DNA of 64,000 bases from contig CAWCLF010000001.1 of assembly GCA_963796325.1 (NCBI GenBank), positions 248,001 through 312,000 of the forward strand, given 5' to 3'. Below the pieces are notes generated by a model. That model made no database searches and was not told where the DNA came from. It saw only the letters and a list, made by a program, of their open reading frames with translations. This document shows positions 1 to 9,156 of the stretch, piece by piece (position 1 is the stretch's first letter; each line of letters starts with the position of its first letter). The position numbers were made by a program, and so were the translations under genes. Source of the stretch: CAVYGN01 sp963796325 (GTDB lineage: Bacteria > Spirochaetota > Brevinematia > Brevinematales > JAOACQ01).

Positions 1-1
1 T

Positions 2-265
2 TTCCTGGAAAATTATAATAATGAAAGGGTCGAGGATATGATTGTCGATTTACTCGATCATTATTATAACAATGAGAATTTTGCTGAAAATGATCAGGTA
101 AAATTCTATGATGATTTGATCGCCGAAGAACTTGTAAAAATTCTGGGGAAAAACGGATCGAACAAAGGGTTTCCCGCCCTTCTGAAAATAGTCATTAATT
201 CCAGGCGGCACAGGGATGATACGGTTAAAGAGGCCTGGAGTTCGATGGAAAAAATAAAGTGGTGA
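2..265 (+). CDS. C-terminal part of an unknown protein (cut by window start)
   Basis: The reading frame is open from the first bases of the window to a TGA at 263-265, so this is the last 87 codons of a gene that begins outside. The in-frame ATG at 38 has no ribosome binding site and is probably internal. The visible part is hydrophilic, acidic in its first half and predicted helical, with no cysteine and no membrane segment. It could be the end of a HEAT-type or similar helical protein, but I do not recognise a family. The next gene follows after 30 bases on the same strand, so the two may share a transcript. Confidence 0.55.
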   Translation, partial: FLENYNNERVEDMIVDLLDHYYNNENFAENDQVKFYDDLIAEELVKILGKNGSNKGFPALLKIVINSRRHRDDTVKEAWSSMEKIKW

Positions 266-283
266 TATATTAAAATCAATTAT

Positions 284-288
284 GGAGG
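284..288 (+). promoter_or_regulatory. Ribosome binding site of the 296 lipoprotein
   Basis: GGAGG lies 7 bases before the ATG at 296 and fixes that start. Confidence 0.7.
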
Positions 289-295
289 TTTTATT

Positions 296-751
296 ATGGA
301 TAAGTTTTTATTAAATATCATTATAGGTTTTACTGTAATGATTCTTTTCATATCTTGCGGAGCGCAGCCTCCTGTCAAGCAGGAGGTTAAACTCCAGGTA
401 AAACAGGAGACAAACCAGGTTCAGACGGCTCCTCCGGGAAAGATCGATGATTTATCTTTTGAAAATGTAATGGCTGTTTTAAAGAGTTCGCTGGATGCTG
501 AAAAAGCAAACAACAACTCGACAACTAAATTAGATTCTGCAAAAGCATATATGCTTCTTATAAAGTTCATTCATACGGATAAGGATAAGGTGGTTAAATC
601 GGGTATGACTTCAGAAGATGTCAATTTTCTTGTCAATGATGCAAAGGAAAAGGCGCAATTGAGGTTAAACGATATTATTGGCGACCCGACCGCCCCTGCG
701 GGAGTAAAAAATGAGGCAAGAGCGAGAATGAATGAAATAGGAAGCCTTTGA
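296..751 (+). CDS. Small lipoprotein of unknown function
   Basis: The 151-residue product starts with a short charged end, a hydrophobic stretch and a lipobox (Ile-Ser-Cys-Gly, Cys near residue 21), so it should be lipid-anchored in the envelope. A Lys/Gln/Val/Pro-rich linker (about residues 25-50) follows. The rest (about 55-151) is an alternating charged/hydrophobic helical region that could be a TPR-like pair of helices: it speaks of residues dosed as AEKA..., SAKAYMLL and AKEKAQLRL. No catalytic motif is visible. A clear intrinsic terminator follows at 769-798, so it ends a transcript. Lipoprotein status is well supported; the function is unknown. Confidence 0.75.
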   Translation: MDKFLLNIIIGFTVMILFISCGAQPPVKQEVKLQVKQETNQVQTAPPGKIDDLSFENVMAVLKSSLDAEKANNNSTTKLDSAKAYMLLIKFIHTDKDKVVKSGMTSEDVNFLVNDAKEKAQLRLNDIIGDPTAPAGVKNEARARMNEIGSL

Positions 752-768
752 TAATTGAATTTTCGAAC

Positions 769-798
769 AAAGCCGGGACTATACATCCCGGCTTTTTT
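769..798 (+). terminator. Rho-independent terminator after the 296 lipoprotein gene
   Basis: An uninterrupted stem AAAGCCGGGA / TCCCGGCTTT with a 7-base loop runs straight into a T tract (793-798). It sits 18 bases after the stop at 751 and separates this gene from the pmbA/tldD-type gene. Confidence 0.9.
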
Positions 799-882
799 AA
801 TAATCCGGAGTTCCTTGACATTCAAATGGTTATTTTTTATTATCTTGAATGAATTGCTCAAAACAGTAATGAAGGGGTGAAT

Positions 883-2193
883 ATGATTCCGGCTCAAATG
901 GAAAACGAAATCAGGGGAATCTGCGGATCGGTTTCCAGGGGAGATGTCATAGCTGCATATTCGGAAGGTAAACCGGTAGATTTTGAAATGGATCAGCTGA
1001 AATCGATCGAAGATATCAGCCGTTTCAGTATCGGGCTCAGGGTCTTTGAAAAGGGAAAAGTGGGTAACTCTCACATAAATTCTTTAGAAGACAAGGATAT
1101 ATTGATAAAGAACGCTATGGAAAGCTCAAGCCTGGGCGACCCGATCGATGTTGAACTGCCGGCCGCTGCTCCGTATGAGCCTATGAAAACCTGTTTTTCA
1201 TCAGTTAAAGACTACAGAAAGGAAAAAGCTATAAGTACTGGAGAAGAAATCGTTAAAAGACTCAAAGGAATCGATAAGGAAGCCAAGATCAGCGTCGGCA
1301 TCACACCTTCATATTCCCGTTATTATCTTGCCAACACCAGCGGCTTCCTTGGCTCCTATGATGAAACATATCTCTCGGTTTCGATAGGCATACTCAGGGT
1401 TGAAGACGACGGCTCCCTGCTGAATGTCGATGACGGCGATGCCTCGTACTCTGATGACATCGATATTGATGAAATTTGCTCGAACATCGAGACAAAATAT
1501 AAAAACGGACTGAAAAAGGTCCCGGTCAGGACGGGTTATTATCCGGTGCTTTTCAGCCCGGAAGCGCTGGGATTATTACTTGAAAGCATTGAAATCGCCG
1601 CTAACGGCAAAACCCTTTACAAGGGGATTTCGGTTCTTTCCGACAAACTCGGAAGGGAAATAACCTCGCCGTCATTCAGCCTAACCGATGATCCTAAACT
1701 CGAAAACGGGTTGGGCAGCTATCCCTTTGATGACGAAGGAATACTTCCGCAAACACTTCCAATCATTGAAAAAGGTGTTTTCAAAAATTTCATTTATGAT
1801 CTTACAACCGCTAAAAGGCTGAATACAAAAAGTACAGGACATGGATCAAGAAGCACCGGCTCTTTACCATCCCCTTCCTTTTCAAATCTTATCATCGGGA
1901 CCGGGAGTTCCAGTTTTGAAGAAATGATATCCTCCATTAAATACGGCCTTTTCGTATGTGATTTCCTGGGTGGCGGTATGTCCAATATGCTTGCCGGCGA
2001 TTTTTCCGTTAATGTAGCCCTGGGGTATCTTGTAGAAAACGGGCAAATAAAAGGGCGGGTAAAAGATACTATGCTGACAGGCAATGCCTATGACCTTCTG
2101 AAGGCGATAGAAGCAGTAGAAAGCAGGACCCATAAAAAAGGTTCGCTTTATGCCCCTCATATATTGTTCAGTTCAGTCTCAATAACGGGATAG
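883..2193 (+). CDS. TldD/PmbA-family metalloprotease-like protein
   Basis: The 436-residue protein matches the TldD/TldE (PmbA) family in length and in its typical blocks: an early 'A.YSEGK' sheet with 'D...I..F..G.RVF..GKVG', a middle 'Y..A..SGF.GSY' region, and the C-terminal 'F.GNIYDLL' type end (here MLTGNAYDLLKAI). TldD/TldE pairs form a heterodimeric zinc protease known to process modified peptides and to act on CcdA and microcin B17. The HExxxH metal motif of TldD is absent, so this is more like the TldE/PmbA partner; no TldD is in the window. I prefer the ATG at 883, five bases after GAAGGGG (871-877); the GTG at 877 overlaps that site. Confidence 0.85.
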   Translation: MIPAQMENEIRGICGSVSRGDVIAAYSEGKPVDFEMDQLKSIEDISRFSIGLRVFEKGKVGNSHINSLEDKDILIKNAMESSSLGDPIDVELPAAAPYEPMKTCFSSVKDYRKEKAISTGEEIVKRLKGIDKEAKISVGITPSYSRYYLANTSGFLGSYDETYLSVSIGILRVEDDGSLLNVDDGDASYSDDIDIDEICSNIETKYKNGLKKVPVRTGYYPVLFSPEALGLLLESIEIAANGKTLYKGISVLSDKLGREITSPSFSLTDDPKLENGLGSYPFDDEGILPQTLPIIEKGVFKNFIYDLTTAKRLNTKSTGHGSRSTGSLPSPSFSNLIIGTGSSSFEEMISSIKYGLFVCDFLGGGMSNMLAGDFSVNVALGYLVENGQIKGRVKDTMLTGNAYDLLKAIEAVESRTHKKGSLYAPHILFSSVSITG

Positions 2194-2196
2194 GCT

Positions 2197-2856
2197 ATGC
2201 GGGGACCTATCTCCTTGATTTTAATGCCGGTTTTACTTATATTTCTGTCCGGCTGCGCTGCCGATACCGGCCTCATCAAAACCGGCTCAAAGGATCTTGT
2301 TTATTTCAATTTCTTTATCTTTTTAAAGACCGGCGACCAAAATATGAACGGAAGCGGCGATGCTGTAATTGTCAGGGATAAAATAATGAAACTGAGGGTT
2401 AATGATAATGTGCTTGACAGGCTTCTGTTCAAATTTATAACGAGATCTGACGGCATTAATTCGGTTATACTTCCTGACAGGCAAATGGTTTATATCAAAG
2501 AAGACGGAGTTTTCTCGATTATGATGACTCATTATCTTTATATGATTTTGACGGCATACGATTTCGATATAAAGACGGACCCGCACATAAAAGATGTAGA
2601 GAAAGGAGAAAACGGGATAAAACAAATTATATTTACTTATTTCAAGCAAATCATTAAAATAGAGATAGAGAAAAGATACGGTGATGGCAGGCCGAAAAGG
2701 ATTGAATGCATAATTAACGGAGATTCACTTTTGTTTGATATTACATCATACGGCAGCTACGACTTCAATGTAGATACCGCGGGGTATAGAGAATTGGTTG
2801 ATAATTCAGGGAAATCCCTTTTTGAATGGCTTGGAGATTTCTATGCGGAAAGATAA
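2197..2856 (+). CDS. Lipoprotein of unknown function, possibly LolA/LolB-like fold
   Basis: This 219-residue protein has a lipoprotein signal (hydrophobic run, then Leu-Ser-Gly-Cys with Cys near residue 20). The mature part is rich in beta-strand patterns: 'VIVRDKIMKLRVND', 'GINSVILPDRQMVYIKE', 'KQIIFTYFKQIIKIEIEK' and 'RPKRIECIINGDSLLFDI'. Such a chain of amphipathic strands with a late 'RPKRIE' step recalls LolB/DUF4292-type outer-membrane lipoproteins, but the similarity is only by pattern. It starts 3 bases after the TldE-type gene and its end overlaps the next gene by 14 bases, so the three are likely co-transcribed and translationally coupled. Confidence 0.6.
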   Translation: MRGPISLILMPVLLIFLSGCAADTGLIKTGSKDLVYFNFFIFLKTGDQNMNGSGDAVIVRDKIMKLRVNDNVLDRLLFKFITRSDGINSVILPDRQMVYIKEDGVFSIMMTHYLYMILTAYDFDIKTDPHIKDVEKGENGIKQIIFTYFKQIIKIEIEKRYGDGRPKRIECIINGDSLLFDITSYGSYDFNVDTAGYRELVDNSGKSLFEWLGDFYAER

Positions 2857-4591
2857 GCTTGATGAGATAAGGGAAAAACTTAAGCTGGATTCGCTTGACG
2901 ATAAAATAAAAAAAGAAATGTTCAATAAGTTTGTTGATGCCGGCGGCAAGGTTGTCGATTTGAACAAAAAATCGAAAAAACATGCGGAGAAAATGGCTTC
3001 GATAAAAAAAAACAGATCGAAAAATCCGGAGGTTTTATCATCCGGACCAGCCCCGGTGGTTTCATACAGGATAATTCAAAAAAAACGGATAAAGTTCAAT
3101 CCCATTGAACCTGAAGATAATCCGATAAATAAATGGATTGAAAGATTCTCGGCGAAACTCGGCTGTTATTTCAGCGGGATAATATCTTTTGACGGGGAAA
3201 GCTTCAAAAATTCGTTCCGCGACCTTTTAATTTATCAATATCAGAACAACCTTCTGAATTCAAGGATGATCCTGGCGTCAGTCCTATACCAGGATAAGCT
3301 TGTTGTAAACGAGATTAAAAAGGCTTCATTCCAGGATAGTATTTTTCCCTATAATTATGAACTTATATACCGGTTCGATAACCTGTATAATCCGGAAATA
3401 TTCGACCAGCTCGTAGTTATGAGGCACTCGCTTCATCTTGTCAAAGATATTCAAAGTTTACTGCTTCAATTGTTCAAATCGATTCTTGTAATTCAACCAT
3501 ATTATGTTTATTTGAAAACCGCTATTGAAAAGGCCCTGATTACTGAAAAGAATATAAGGAATATGGATCCGGCAATTACATATGATAACCTGAAAAAGCT
3601 TTACGGATACGTCGATTTTGTATTTCTCCGCCTTTATCCAAGACTTTTCTCGCTGATTGACTGGTATTATAAAAACGATACTAAGGATACGGGTGAAAGC
3701 TACAAGGATTATTTAAAATTTTCGGAAGAGGATGTGATCGGCTATTACACGAATAAATGGAAGGCAGAACTTGCTGCGGCTGTAAAAAAAGATAAACATG
3801 ACGCTGAAAAAAAGTCCGGCGAAGAAATTAAAAGCGGGGAGGACCAAGCTGCCGTAAACGATGAAGTCGTGCTTGCCGACGAAGACCCGATAAAGAAAGG
3901 GCTTGAAATGATTGAAAACAATATCAAACTCAGAAACATACTGGCCAATTTCAGCGATCAGCACGATATAAGAAGCCTGTTTCCGGTCCGTGACAGGGTA
4001 TTTATCACCCTCTGCATCGTTGACTATTTCGACAAGGAATTCTCTTTTATTATCAATTCCAATAAAGTAGGGCTGAATATTGCATTCGTCGATGGAAAAA
4101 GGAGCGACCTGAAAAGGGAGCTTATGGATACATATTATAAAATCAATCTCATTATGGAAAGGGTTAACGAATACCTAAAGGTTGTCAGGGAAATAAAAAA
4201 GCTTGAAAACGATTCATTCGTTAGTTTCCAGGAGAGGACAACAAGGTCGAACCAGTACTCTCTTCAAAGAAGCCAGATTTCAAGGACTATGCGGAAGGAT
4301 GCAAGGGAATTGTTTGAAGAATTTTCCAAAAAGCTGCTCATAATTCTTGGAGATTACCAGGGCGGAAGGAAGATTATTGAAAATCCCGATGAAACTCTGC
4401 AGTTCGACACAAAAATTGACGGCACAAGGTATGCGGACGGGAAAAAAATAATAGAATTGATCGGGGATGCTTATAATTTCAGCTGCGCCGCTTTATTCCT
4501 CCTGACACAGGGGGATTTAAGCAGCTTCGGCCTGATAATGGAAAAGAGCATGTATTTGCATATGGACCTCGATCAGGTAAACGGACTATAA
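2843..4591 (+). CDS. Large cytoplasmic protein of unknown function
   Basis: A 582-residue, highly charged, soluble protein with no signal peptide or membrane segment. I take the ATG at 2843, which overlaps the end of the preceding gene by 14 bases and follows GGAGA at 2833-2837; the upstream in-frame ATG at 2798 would need a 59-base overlap. Regions seen: a Lys-rich N-terminus (1-75), a helical block (90-300) with many aromatic residues, an acidic/Lys low-complexity linker near 315-345 (AEKKSGEEIKSGEDQ), and a second helical block (350-582). I do not recognise the family. It is bracketed by a lipoprotein and an exported HEAT-repeat protein, so an envelope-related role is possible but only inferred. 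Confidence 0.7.
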   Translation: MRKDKLDEIREKLKLDSLDDKIKKEMFNKFVDAGGKVVDLNKKSKKHAEKMASIKKNRSKNPEVLSSGPAPVVSYRIIQKKRIKFNPIEPEDNPINKWIERFSAKLGCYFSGIISFDGESFKNSFRDLLIYQYQNNLLNSRMILASVLYQDKLVVNEIKKASFQDSIFPYNYELIYRFDNLYNPEIFDQLVVMRHSLHLVKDIQSLLLQLFKSILVIQPYYVYLKTAIEKALITEKNIRNMDPAITYDNLKKLYGYVDFVFLRLYPRLFSLIDWYYKNDTKDTGESYKDYLKFSEEDVIGYYTNKWKAELAAAVKKDKHDAEKKSGEEIKSGEDQAAVNDEVVLADEDPIKKGLEMIENNIKLRNILANFSDQHDIRSLFPVRDRVFITLCIVDYFDKEFSFIINSNKVGLNIAFVDGKRSDLKRELMDTYYKINLIMERVNEYLKVVREIKKLENDSFVSFQERTTRSNQYSLQRSQISRTMRKDARELFEEFSKKLLIILGDYQGGRKIIENPDETLQFDTKIDGTRYADGKKIIELIGDAYNFSCAALFLLTQGDLSSFGLIMEKSMYLHMDLDQVNGL

Positions 4592-4613
4592 TTTAGTTAT
4601 CATATCGTATTTT

Positions 4614-4619
4614 AGGAGG
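4614..4619 (+). promoter_or_regulatory. Ribosome binding site of the exported HEAT-repeat gene
   Basis: A perfect AGGAGG ends 6 bases before the ATG at 4626, supporting that start. Confidence 0.7.
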
Positions 4620-4625
4620 CACCTA

Positions 4626-5315
4626 ATGATTAAATGGTTGAGTATATCCGGTCTTTTTTGCATCTTCTTCGTAATTGGAGGATATTCTTACGATATAAAT
4701 GAATACCCTTATAAAAGCAAGTACGATGCCGGTTTTGCGACGATGAATGATACTAATACTATCCTTCAAAGCTTGAACGATAAGGATAATGATGTCATTT
4801 TTTCAGCATTAAAAAGGGCTGGAGAACTTAGATTATCAGCCTCCAAAGCAAGAGTGGAGGAAATCATCGGCGAAGCGAATCCGGAGGTTAACCAGGGGAA
4901 AGCCGTACAAAGGGCGGAATTCAAAAAATTATTCGATATGGCAGTGCTCGTCCTTGGAAAGATAGGAGATTCTCAAGATGCTATAATGCTTTCAAAATTG
5001 CTCAAGGAAACCAGGGATGATGTCAGCCTTGTATGCCTTCTGCAGGCCCTCGGCGACCTTTCAATGTCGTCGGTAGCGCTGGAATACCTTCATCAGTATA
5101 CGACTGTGATCAACAATTATTCCGATTACAGGGTTGTCAAGACCCTGGTCGATTCTATAGCGAACCATAAATCGAGAACTTCCGTCGGGGTCCTTCTCCA
5201 ATTGATGAACCGGGCGCCTCAGAACCTCAGGGAATATATCAACGATACTATAAAGGAATTGGATAAATTGCCGGTCGAGACTCAAAGCTCTTCCGCCGGC
5301 AAATCGCCAAAATAA
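4626..5315 (+). CDS. Exported HEAT-repeat-like protein
   Basis: The 229-residue protein has an N-terminal signal peptide (hydrophobic about 5-19, likely cut near Gly-Tyr-Ser at 19-22). The mature part shows repeating helix pairs: 'ILQSLNDKDNDVIFSALKRAGEL', '..ARVEEIIG..', 'AVLVLGKIGDSQDAIMLSKLLKE', '..VCLLQALGDLSMSSVALEYL'. The LGKIGD and LGDL turns, each with a conserved Gly-Asp, are typical of HEAT/PBS-lyase repeats, a scaffold for binding partner proteins. It ends in a Gln/Ser/Lys-rich tail. It is 34 bases after the unknown 582-residue gene and 22 before the next gene. Confidence 0.7.
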   Translation: MIKWLSISGLFCIFFVIGGYSYDINEYPYKSKYDAGFATMNDTNTILQSLNDKDNDVIFSALKRAGELRLSASKARVEEIIGEANPEVNQGKAVQRAEFKKLFDMAVLVLGKIGDSQDAIMLSKLLKETRDDVSLVCLLQALGDLSMSSVALEYLHQYTTVINNYSDYRVVKTLVDSIANHKSRTSVGVLLQLMNRAPQNLREYINDTIKELDKLPVETQSSSAGKSPK

Positions 5316-5337
5316 AAAGTGGTGCAGGTAGATTCAT

Positions 5338-5949
5338 ATGGATTTGATCGAGATCATTTTTTATAAAATATTTACCAACGATGATGATTATATGCTGATA
5401 TTCAGGGAAAAAACAGGAAAAACAAGATTTTTGCCGATGGTTATAGGCATCTCTGAAGCCGGTAATATATTATCGGCGTCCGAAAAAAATAACTCGGAAA
5501 GGCCCTTTTTAAGCGATATTTTTTACAGATTTTTGAGGGATAATTCATGCAGCATAGAAAGAATGGTAATAAAGAGCCTGAAGCAAGGTATATTTTATTC
5601 TGAAATCCATGTTAAAAATCCGTTGGGTATATTATACAAATATCCTGTAAGGCCTTCTGACGGCCTGGCTATGGCGCTAAGGTCCGATTGCCATATATTT
5701 GCGGCAGAAGAAGTGTTCGAAGAAATTGAAGTTAATCCTGCAATTCAGTCGACCCTGGAATCAATGGAGATTAACCAGGGGATTATTAAGGGAAAAAACT
5801 CTCCGCCTCTGCAATTAATTGGACAGGATTTTTCACTCAGGGACCTTTCGGCTGAACTTGAAATTGCTCTAAGTGAAGAAAATTATGAAAAAGCGGCTCT
5901 TATCAGGGATAGAATTATTGAGTACAAGAAGCAGAATGTGAGGGATTGA
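5338..5949 (+). CDS. Bifunctional nuclease-domain protein with UVR motif
   Basis: The N-terminal 150 residues match the BFN/DUF151 domain: strands then 'RFLPMVIGISEAGNIL' and, later, 'YPVRPSDGLAMALRSDCHIFAAEEV', the usual conserved block (known members are RNase/DNase-like). The C-terminus (about 165-203) is a UVR motif, 'DLSAELEIALSEENYEKAALIRDRI', as in UvrB, UvrC and McsA, which mediates protein contacts. Many bacteria carry this two-domain arrangement. The ATG at 5338 has only a weak upstream GCAGGT. Its stop TGA (5947-5949) shares a base with the next ATG, so the two genes should be translationally coupled. Confidence 0.85.
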   Translation: MDLIEIIFYKIFTNDDDYMLIFREKTGKTRFLPMVIGISEAGNILSASEKNNSERPFLSDIFYRFLRDNSCSIERMVIKSLKQGIFYSEIHVKNPLGILYKYPVRPSDGLAMALRSDCHIFAAEEVFEEIEVNPAIQSTLESMEINQGIIKGKNSPPLQLIGQDFSLRDLSAELEIALSEENYEKAALIRDRIIEYKKQNVRD

Positions 5950-6527
5950 TGATCAGGAAAACCGATGATTTGTATGAATTAAAGAAGGCGATCAGGAAAA
6001 AATATCTAAAAAAGAGGAAAGCGCTCCAAAAGAAAGAAATTGAAAAAAAATCTGGAAGGATAATAGAAAGAATAAAAAGTATTATTAATGGAAATATAAA
6101 ATCTATTATGCTTTATGTCCCCATTAATAATGAAGTTGATCTAATCCCTCTGGCAAGGGACCTCTTCCTGGAAAAGAAAACTGTAATATTTCCTAAATTG
6201 ATCAATTATTATGATATAGAACCCTATTATATAGACGATCTTTATTTTGATTTTAAACCCGGAGCGTACAATATCCCCGAGCCGGATACAAAACCGTATA
6301 CTGAAGCTATTGACCTCGCCCTTATACCCGGAGTTACTTTCAGCATTGACGGCAACCGCATCGGTTATGGGAAAAGTTATTTCGATCGTTTTTTGCATAA
6401 TGCCGGGATAAAAATGATCGTCGGTATCTGTTATGATTTTCAAATAGTAAAGGAATTGCCTCACACTGAAAACGATCATCCGGTTGATATGATAATTTCA
6501 GATAAAAAAATAATAAAAATAAAGTAG
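5949..6527 (+). CDS. 5-formyltetrahydrofolate cyclo-ligase
   Basis: The 192-residue protein is full length for the family (MTHFS, ygfA/yqgN-like). It uses ATP to convert 5-formyl-THF to 5,10-methenyl-THF in folate one-carbon metabolism. The diagnostic C-terminal block 'LIPGVTFSIDGNRIGYGKSYFDRFL' (about 121-145) contains the nucleotide-binding Gly-Tyr-Gly and Asp-Arg residues, and the N-terminal 'LKKAIRKKYLKKRKAL' is the usual Lys/Arg-rich helix. The ATG at 5949 overlaps the previous stop in TGATG. The TTG at 5946 is a less likely start. Confidence 0.93.
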   Translation: MIRKTDDLYELKKAIRKKYLKKRKALQKKEIEKKSGRIIERIKSIINGNIKSIMLYVPINNEVDLIPLARDLFLEKKTVIFPKLINYYDIEPYYIDDLYFDFKPGAYNIPEPDTKPYTEAIDLALIPGVTFSIDGNRIGYGKSYFDRFLHNAGIKMIVGICYDFQIVKELPHTENDHPVDMIISDKKIIKIK

Positions 6528-6550
6528 ACAGGGCTTTAAAAAGGAAAGTA

Positions 6551-9019
6551 ATGAAAAAAGTCATATATTATCTCTTCCTGGTCTTGCTTTTTTTAGCAAT
6601 TCTATTTTTTGCCGGGTATTTATTTATATTTCAATGGATTGTTAACTGGCTCTGGCTTTCCGGCAACGGATTTTCAGTCGTTTTAACATCGATATTAAGG
6701 ATCAAAATTGCCGCTTTCGCCTGTCCATTCCTTGCAAGTCTTATAATTCTTTACTGCTGGTTTTATATATTCAGGAGAATCAAAAAAAATGCTGTCTTTA
6801 ACATACTTATCGCCTGCTTTTCAATAATTTGCGGAGTTTACGGGTATCTCAATTGGAAGTCACTCCTTTTTTACCCATTTATAAAAACCGCTTTTTATGC
6901 CGATCCGTTATTCCATCTTGATGCATATTTTTATATATCGATCCTTCCAATTTTAAGGTCGGTAATCTTTATTGTCAGCGGGATATTATCGTTCGTCCTG
7001 TTTTTTGATTTAATAATATATCATGGAGGAGAAAAGGGTATATACAGGGACTCTTCCCTGAGATTCAATTTCACGACTATGCTGTTGTTTATGATTACAT
7101 CACTCTTCTGGATCTTGTATTTCCTGCTGAATATTCTGGAGATTACGGTAAGCCAGCCGGGTAAGAAACTCGGAATCGGATTTTCGGAATATTACGGCCT
7201 TATCCTGGGTGCGGGCATATGGTGTTTATTATTTGTCTGCGTTGTTCTCTTTTTTATATTAAAGACTATCAAAGGCCTCAAACCTTTTGAAATATTTATA
7301 TGTGCGGTCATCCTTGCAGTGCTGTATTTCGGAATGACAGGACTCTATCCTCTGATAATGGAAAATTATTTTGTCAAACCCAACGAGCTGATGCTGGAAA
7401 GACCTTTTATCAAATGCAGGATCGATTCGACAAGAGCTGCATTCGGTTTGAATTTCACTCCATTATATTACCCGGTGTATGAAAATAAGATAAACGGTTT
7501 TGAAACTGCAGTAAAATCCCTCCGCATCTGGGATGCCGATCCTTATAAAAAAGTGATAGACCAGGTGCAGACCATTAAAACATATTTTGATTTTGCAGAT
7601 GTGGATGTAGATGCTTATTATCTTTCAAACAGGAATTCAGGTTTAAATATAATACAGGTCCTTATTGCTGCGCGCGAACTCAATATATCCAACCTGCCCC
7701 CTGAGGCGCTTAACTGGGACAACATACATCTGCGCTACACTCATGGCCATGGGGTCGTCGTTTCTCCGTCGCATCTCATTGACAACGGCGGAAGTCCGGT
7801 TTTCTGGGCAGGAGGCATTGACAGGCAGCCGTCATATCCTGAACTTGCTTTAAATTTTCCGCAGGTATACTTCGGTGAATTGACATCACACTATATCATC
7901 GTCAATACCAAAGCTGATGAATTTGAATACACGACTGAAACTAACAGGATCAATTACCGGTATTTACTGAAAAGAGGCGTTAATATAGGCGATTTCCTGT
8001 CCAGGATACTCTTCAGCATCGTATTCAGGGAAAAGAACATCTTTCTTTCAGGTTACCTGACCCCCGGTTCAAGAATTGTTTTTCACAGGAATATTCTTGA
8101 CAGGGTTAAAACGGCTTTCCCGTTTCTGGCTTATGATGCCGATCCCTACCCTGCAATCATTGACGGCAGGCTGATCTGGATCATAGATGCCTATACCGTC
8201 TCGGACAGATTCCCGCTGGCAGAAAAATTCGACAGCCCTTTCGGGAAAATAAATTATATAAGAAATTCCGTTAAAGTGGCTGTTGATGCCTATTCCGGCG
8301 ATATAACATTTTACATAACCGATAAAGATGACCCGGTTATTCAGTCATACAATACAATTTTCCCGGGTATTTTCAAAATTTCCATACCCCCTTCCATTGA
8401 GGCGCATTTCAGGTATCCCCAATCATTATTTAAAGTCCAAACAGATGTTTTGCGTCGTTACCATACTGATAATGAGGACAGTTTTTATAATGGAGATAAT
8501 GTCTGGGACATTCCCAGGCATATTTATGGAGATAAAGCCGTCGATTTCGAGCCTTATTATATGTTAAGCGAATTTGCGACGAATAGTCCTGCTGCCGGAT
8601 CCAATTATATTAAGAGATTCACTATTATTGAACCCTTTACACCCAGGGGCAGGGAAAATATTTCGGGATGGGTTCTCGGTTATTTCATGAACGGGCTTAA
8701 AATATCTTTGTATTATCCTGATGAATACGCCGCATCTTATGGTCCAATGCAGGTTGAGACTAAAATAAACCAGGACGACAGGATGTCAAGCTTCTTTACT
8801 TTATGGGGTCAGAAAGGCTCGAAGGTATTCAGGGGCAATATTAAATTTATTCCTGTAAATAATGGAATATTTTACGTTGAGCCGGTTTTCCTGGAATCGG
8901 AACAAATGAGTATGCCTGAACTTGTTAAAATAGTCGGGATTTATGACGGTGCAGTATATATAGGCAGCGATTACAGCGATCTTTTAAAAAACATGGCATC
9001 CATTGATCATGTAAAATGA
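6551..9019 (+). CDS. UPF0182 family membrane protein
   Basis: The 822-residue protein has about seven N-terminal hydrophobic segments (residues 5-285) and a large hydrophilic C-terminal part, the architecture and length of the UPF0182 family (usually 850-1000 aa). Characteristic pieces are 'FVKPNELMLERPFIKCRIDSTRAAFGL', 'NWDNIHLRYTHGHGVVVSP' and the later 'YFMNGLKISLYYPDEYAASYGPMQVETKINQD', all hallmarks. The function is unknown in every species. It starts after an AAGGAAA site, 23 bases behind the folate gene, and is followed by 137 bases before the hydF-type gene. The family is best known from Actinobacteria, Cyanobacteria and some Firmicutes, so its presence in a diderm flagellate is worth noting. 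Confidence 0.92.
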   Translation: MKKVIYYLFLVLLFLAILFFAGYLFIFQWIVNWLWLSGNGFSVVLTSILRIKIAAFACPFLASLIILYCWFYIFRRIKKNAVFNILIACFSIICGVYGYLNWKSLLFYPFIKTAFYADPLFHLDAYFYISILPILRSVIFIVSGILSFVLFFDLIIYHGGEKGIYRDSSLRFNFTTMLLFMITSLFWILYFLLNILEITVSQPGKKLGIGFSEYYGLILGAGIWCLLFVCVVLFFILKTIKGLKPFEIFICAVILAVLYFGMTGLYPLIMENYFVKPNELMLERPFIKCRIDSTRAAFGLNFTPLYYPVYENKINGFETAVKSLRIWDADPYKKVIDQVQTIKTYFDFADVDVDAYYLSNRNSGLNIIQVLIAARELNISNLPPEALNWDNIHLRYTHGHGVVVSPSHLIDNGGSPVFWAGGIDRQPSYPELALNFPQVYFGELTSHYIIVNTKADEFEYTTETNRINYRYLLKRGVNIGDFLSRILFSIVFREKNIFLSGYLTPGSRIVFHRNILDRVKTAFPFLAYDADPYPAIIDGRLIWIIDAYTVSDRFPLAEKFDSPFGKINYIRNSVKVAVDAYSGDITFYITDKDDPVIQSYNTIFPGIFKISIPPSIEAHFRYPQSLFKVQTDVLRRYHTDNEDSFYNGDNVWDIPRHIYGDKAVDFEPYYMLSEFATNSPAAGSNYIKRFTIIEPFTPRGRENISGWVLGYFMNGLKISLYYPDEYAASYGPMQVETKINQDDRMSSFFTLWGQKGSKVFRGNIKFIPVNNGIFYVEPVFLESEQMSMPELVKIVGIYDGAVYIGSDYSDLLKNMASIDHVK

Positions 9020-9102
9020 TTCTTCCGAAAACATACCCGAACAATTTCAGCATCAGGAATTATTGAAAATTTACAAGCATCCGGGTACAATTGCATGATC
9101 GT

Positions 9103-9133
9103 AATATTAAAAATACGATTTAATATTTTTTTC
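9103..9133 (+). terminator. AT-only hairpin with T tract, possible weak terminator
   Basis: AATATTAAA (9103-9111) and TTTAATATT (9119-9127) form a nine-pair, all A-T stem with a 7-base loop and a run of T. The stem is weak, so it may be only AT-rich spacer or part of the promoter of the downstream gene. Confidence 0.3.
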
Positions 9134-9156
9134 TTAAATTTAAAGTAGGGTTATAT

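Noticed and set aside
2798..2842. Longer start for the 582-residue unknown protein
   Set aside because: It would overlap the upstream lipoprotein gene by 59 bases without a better ribosome binding site than that at 2833-2837.
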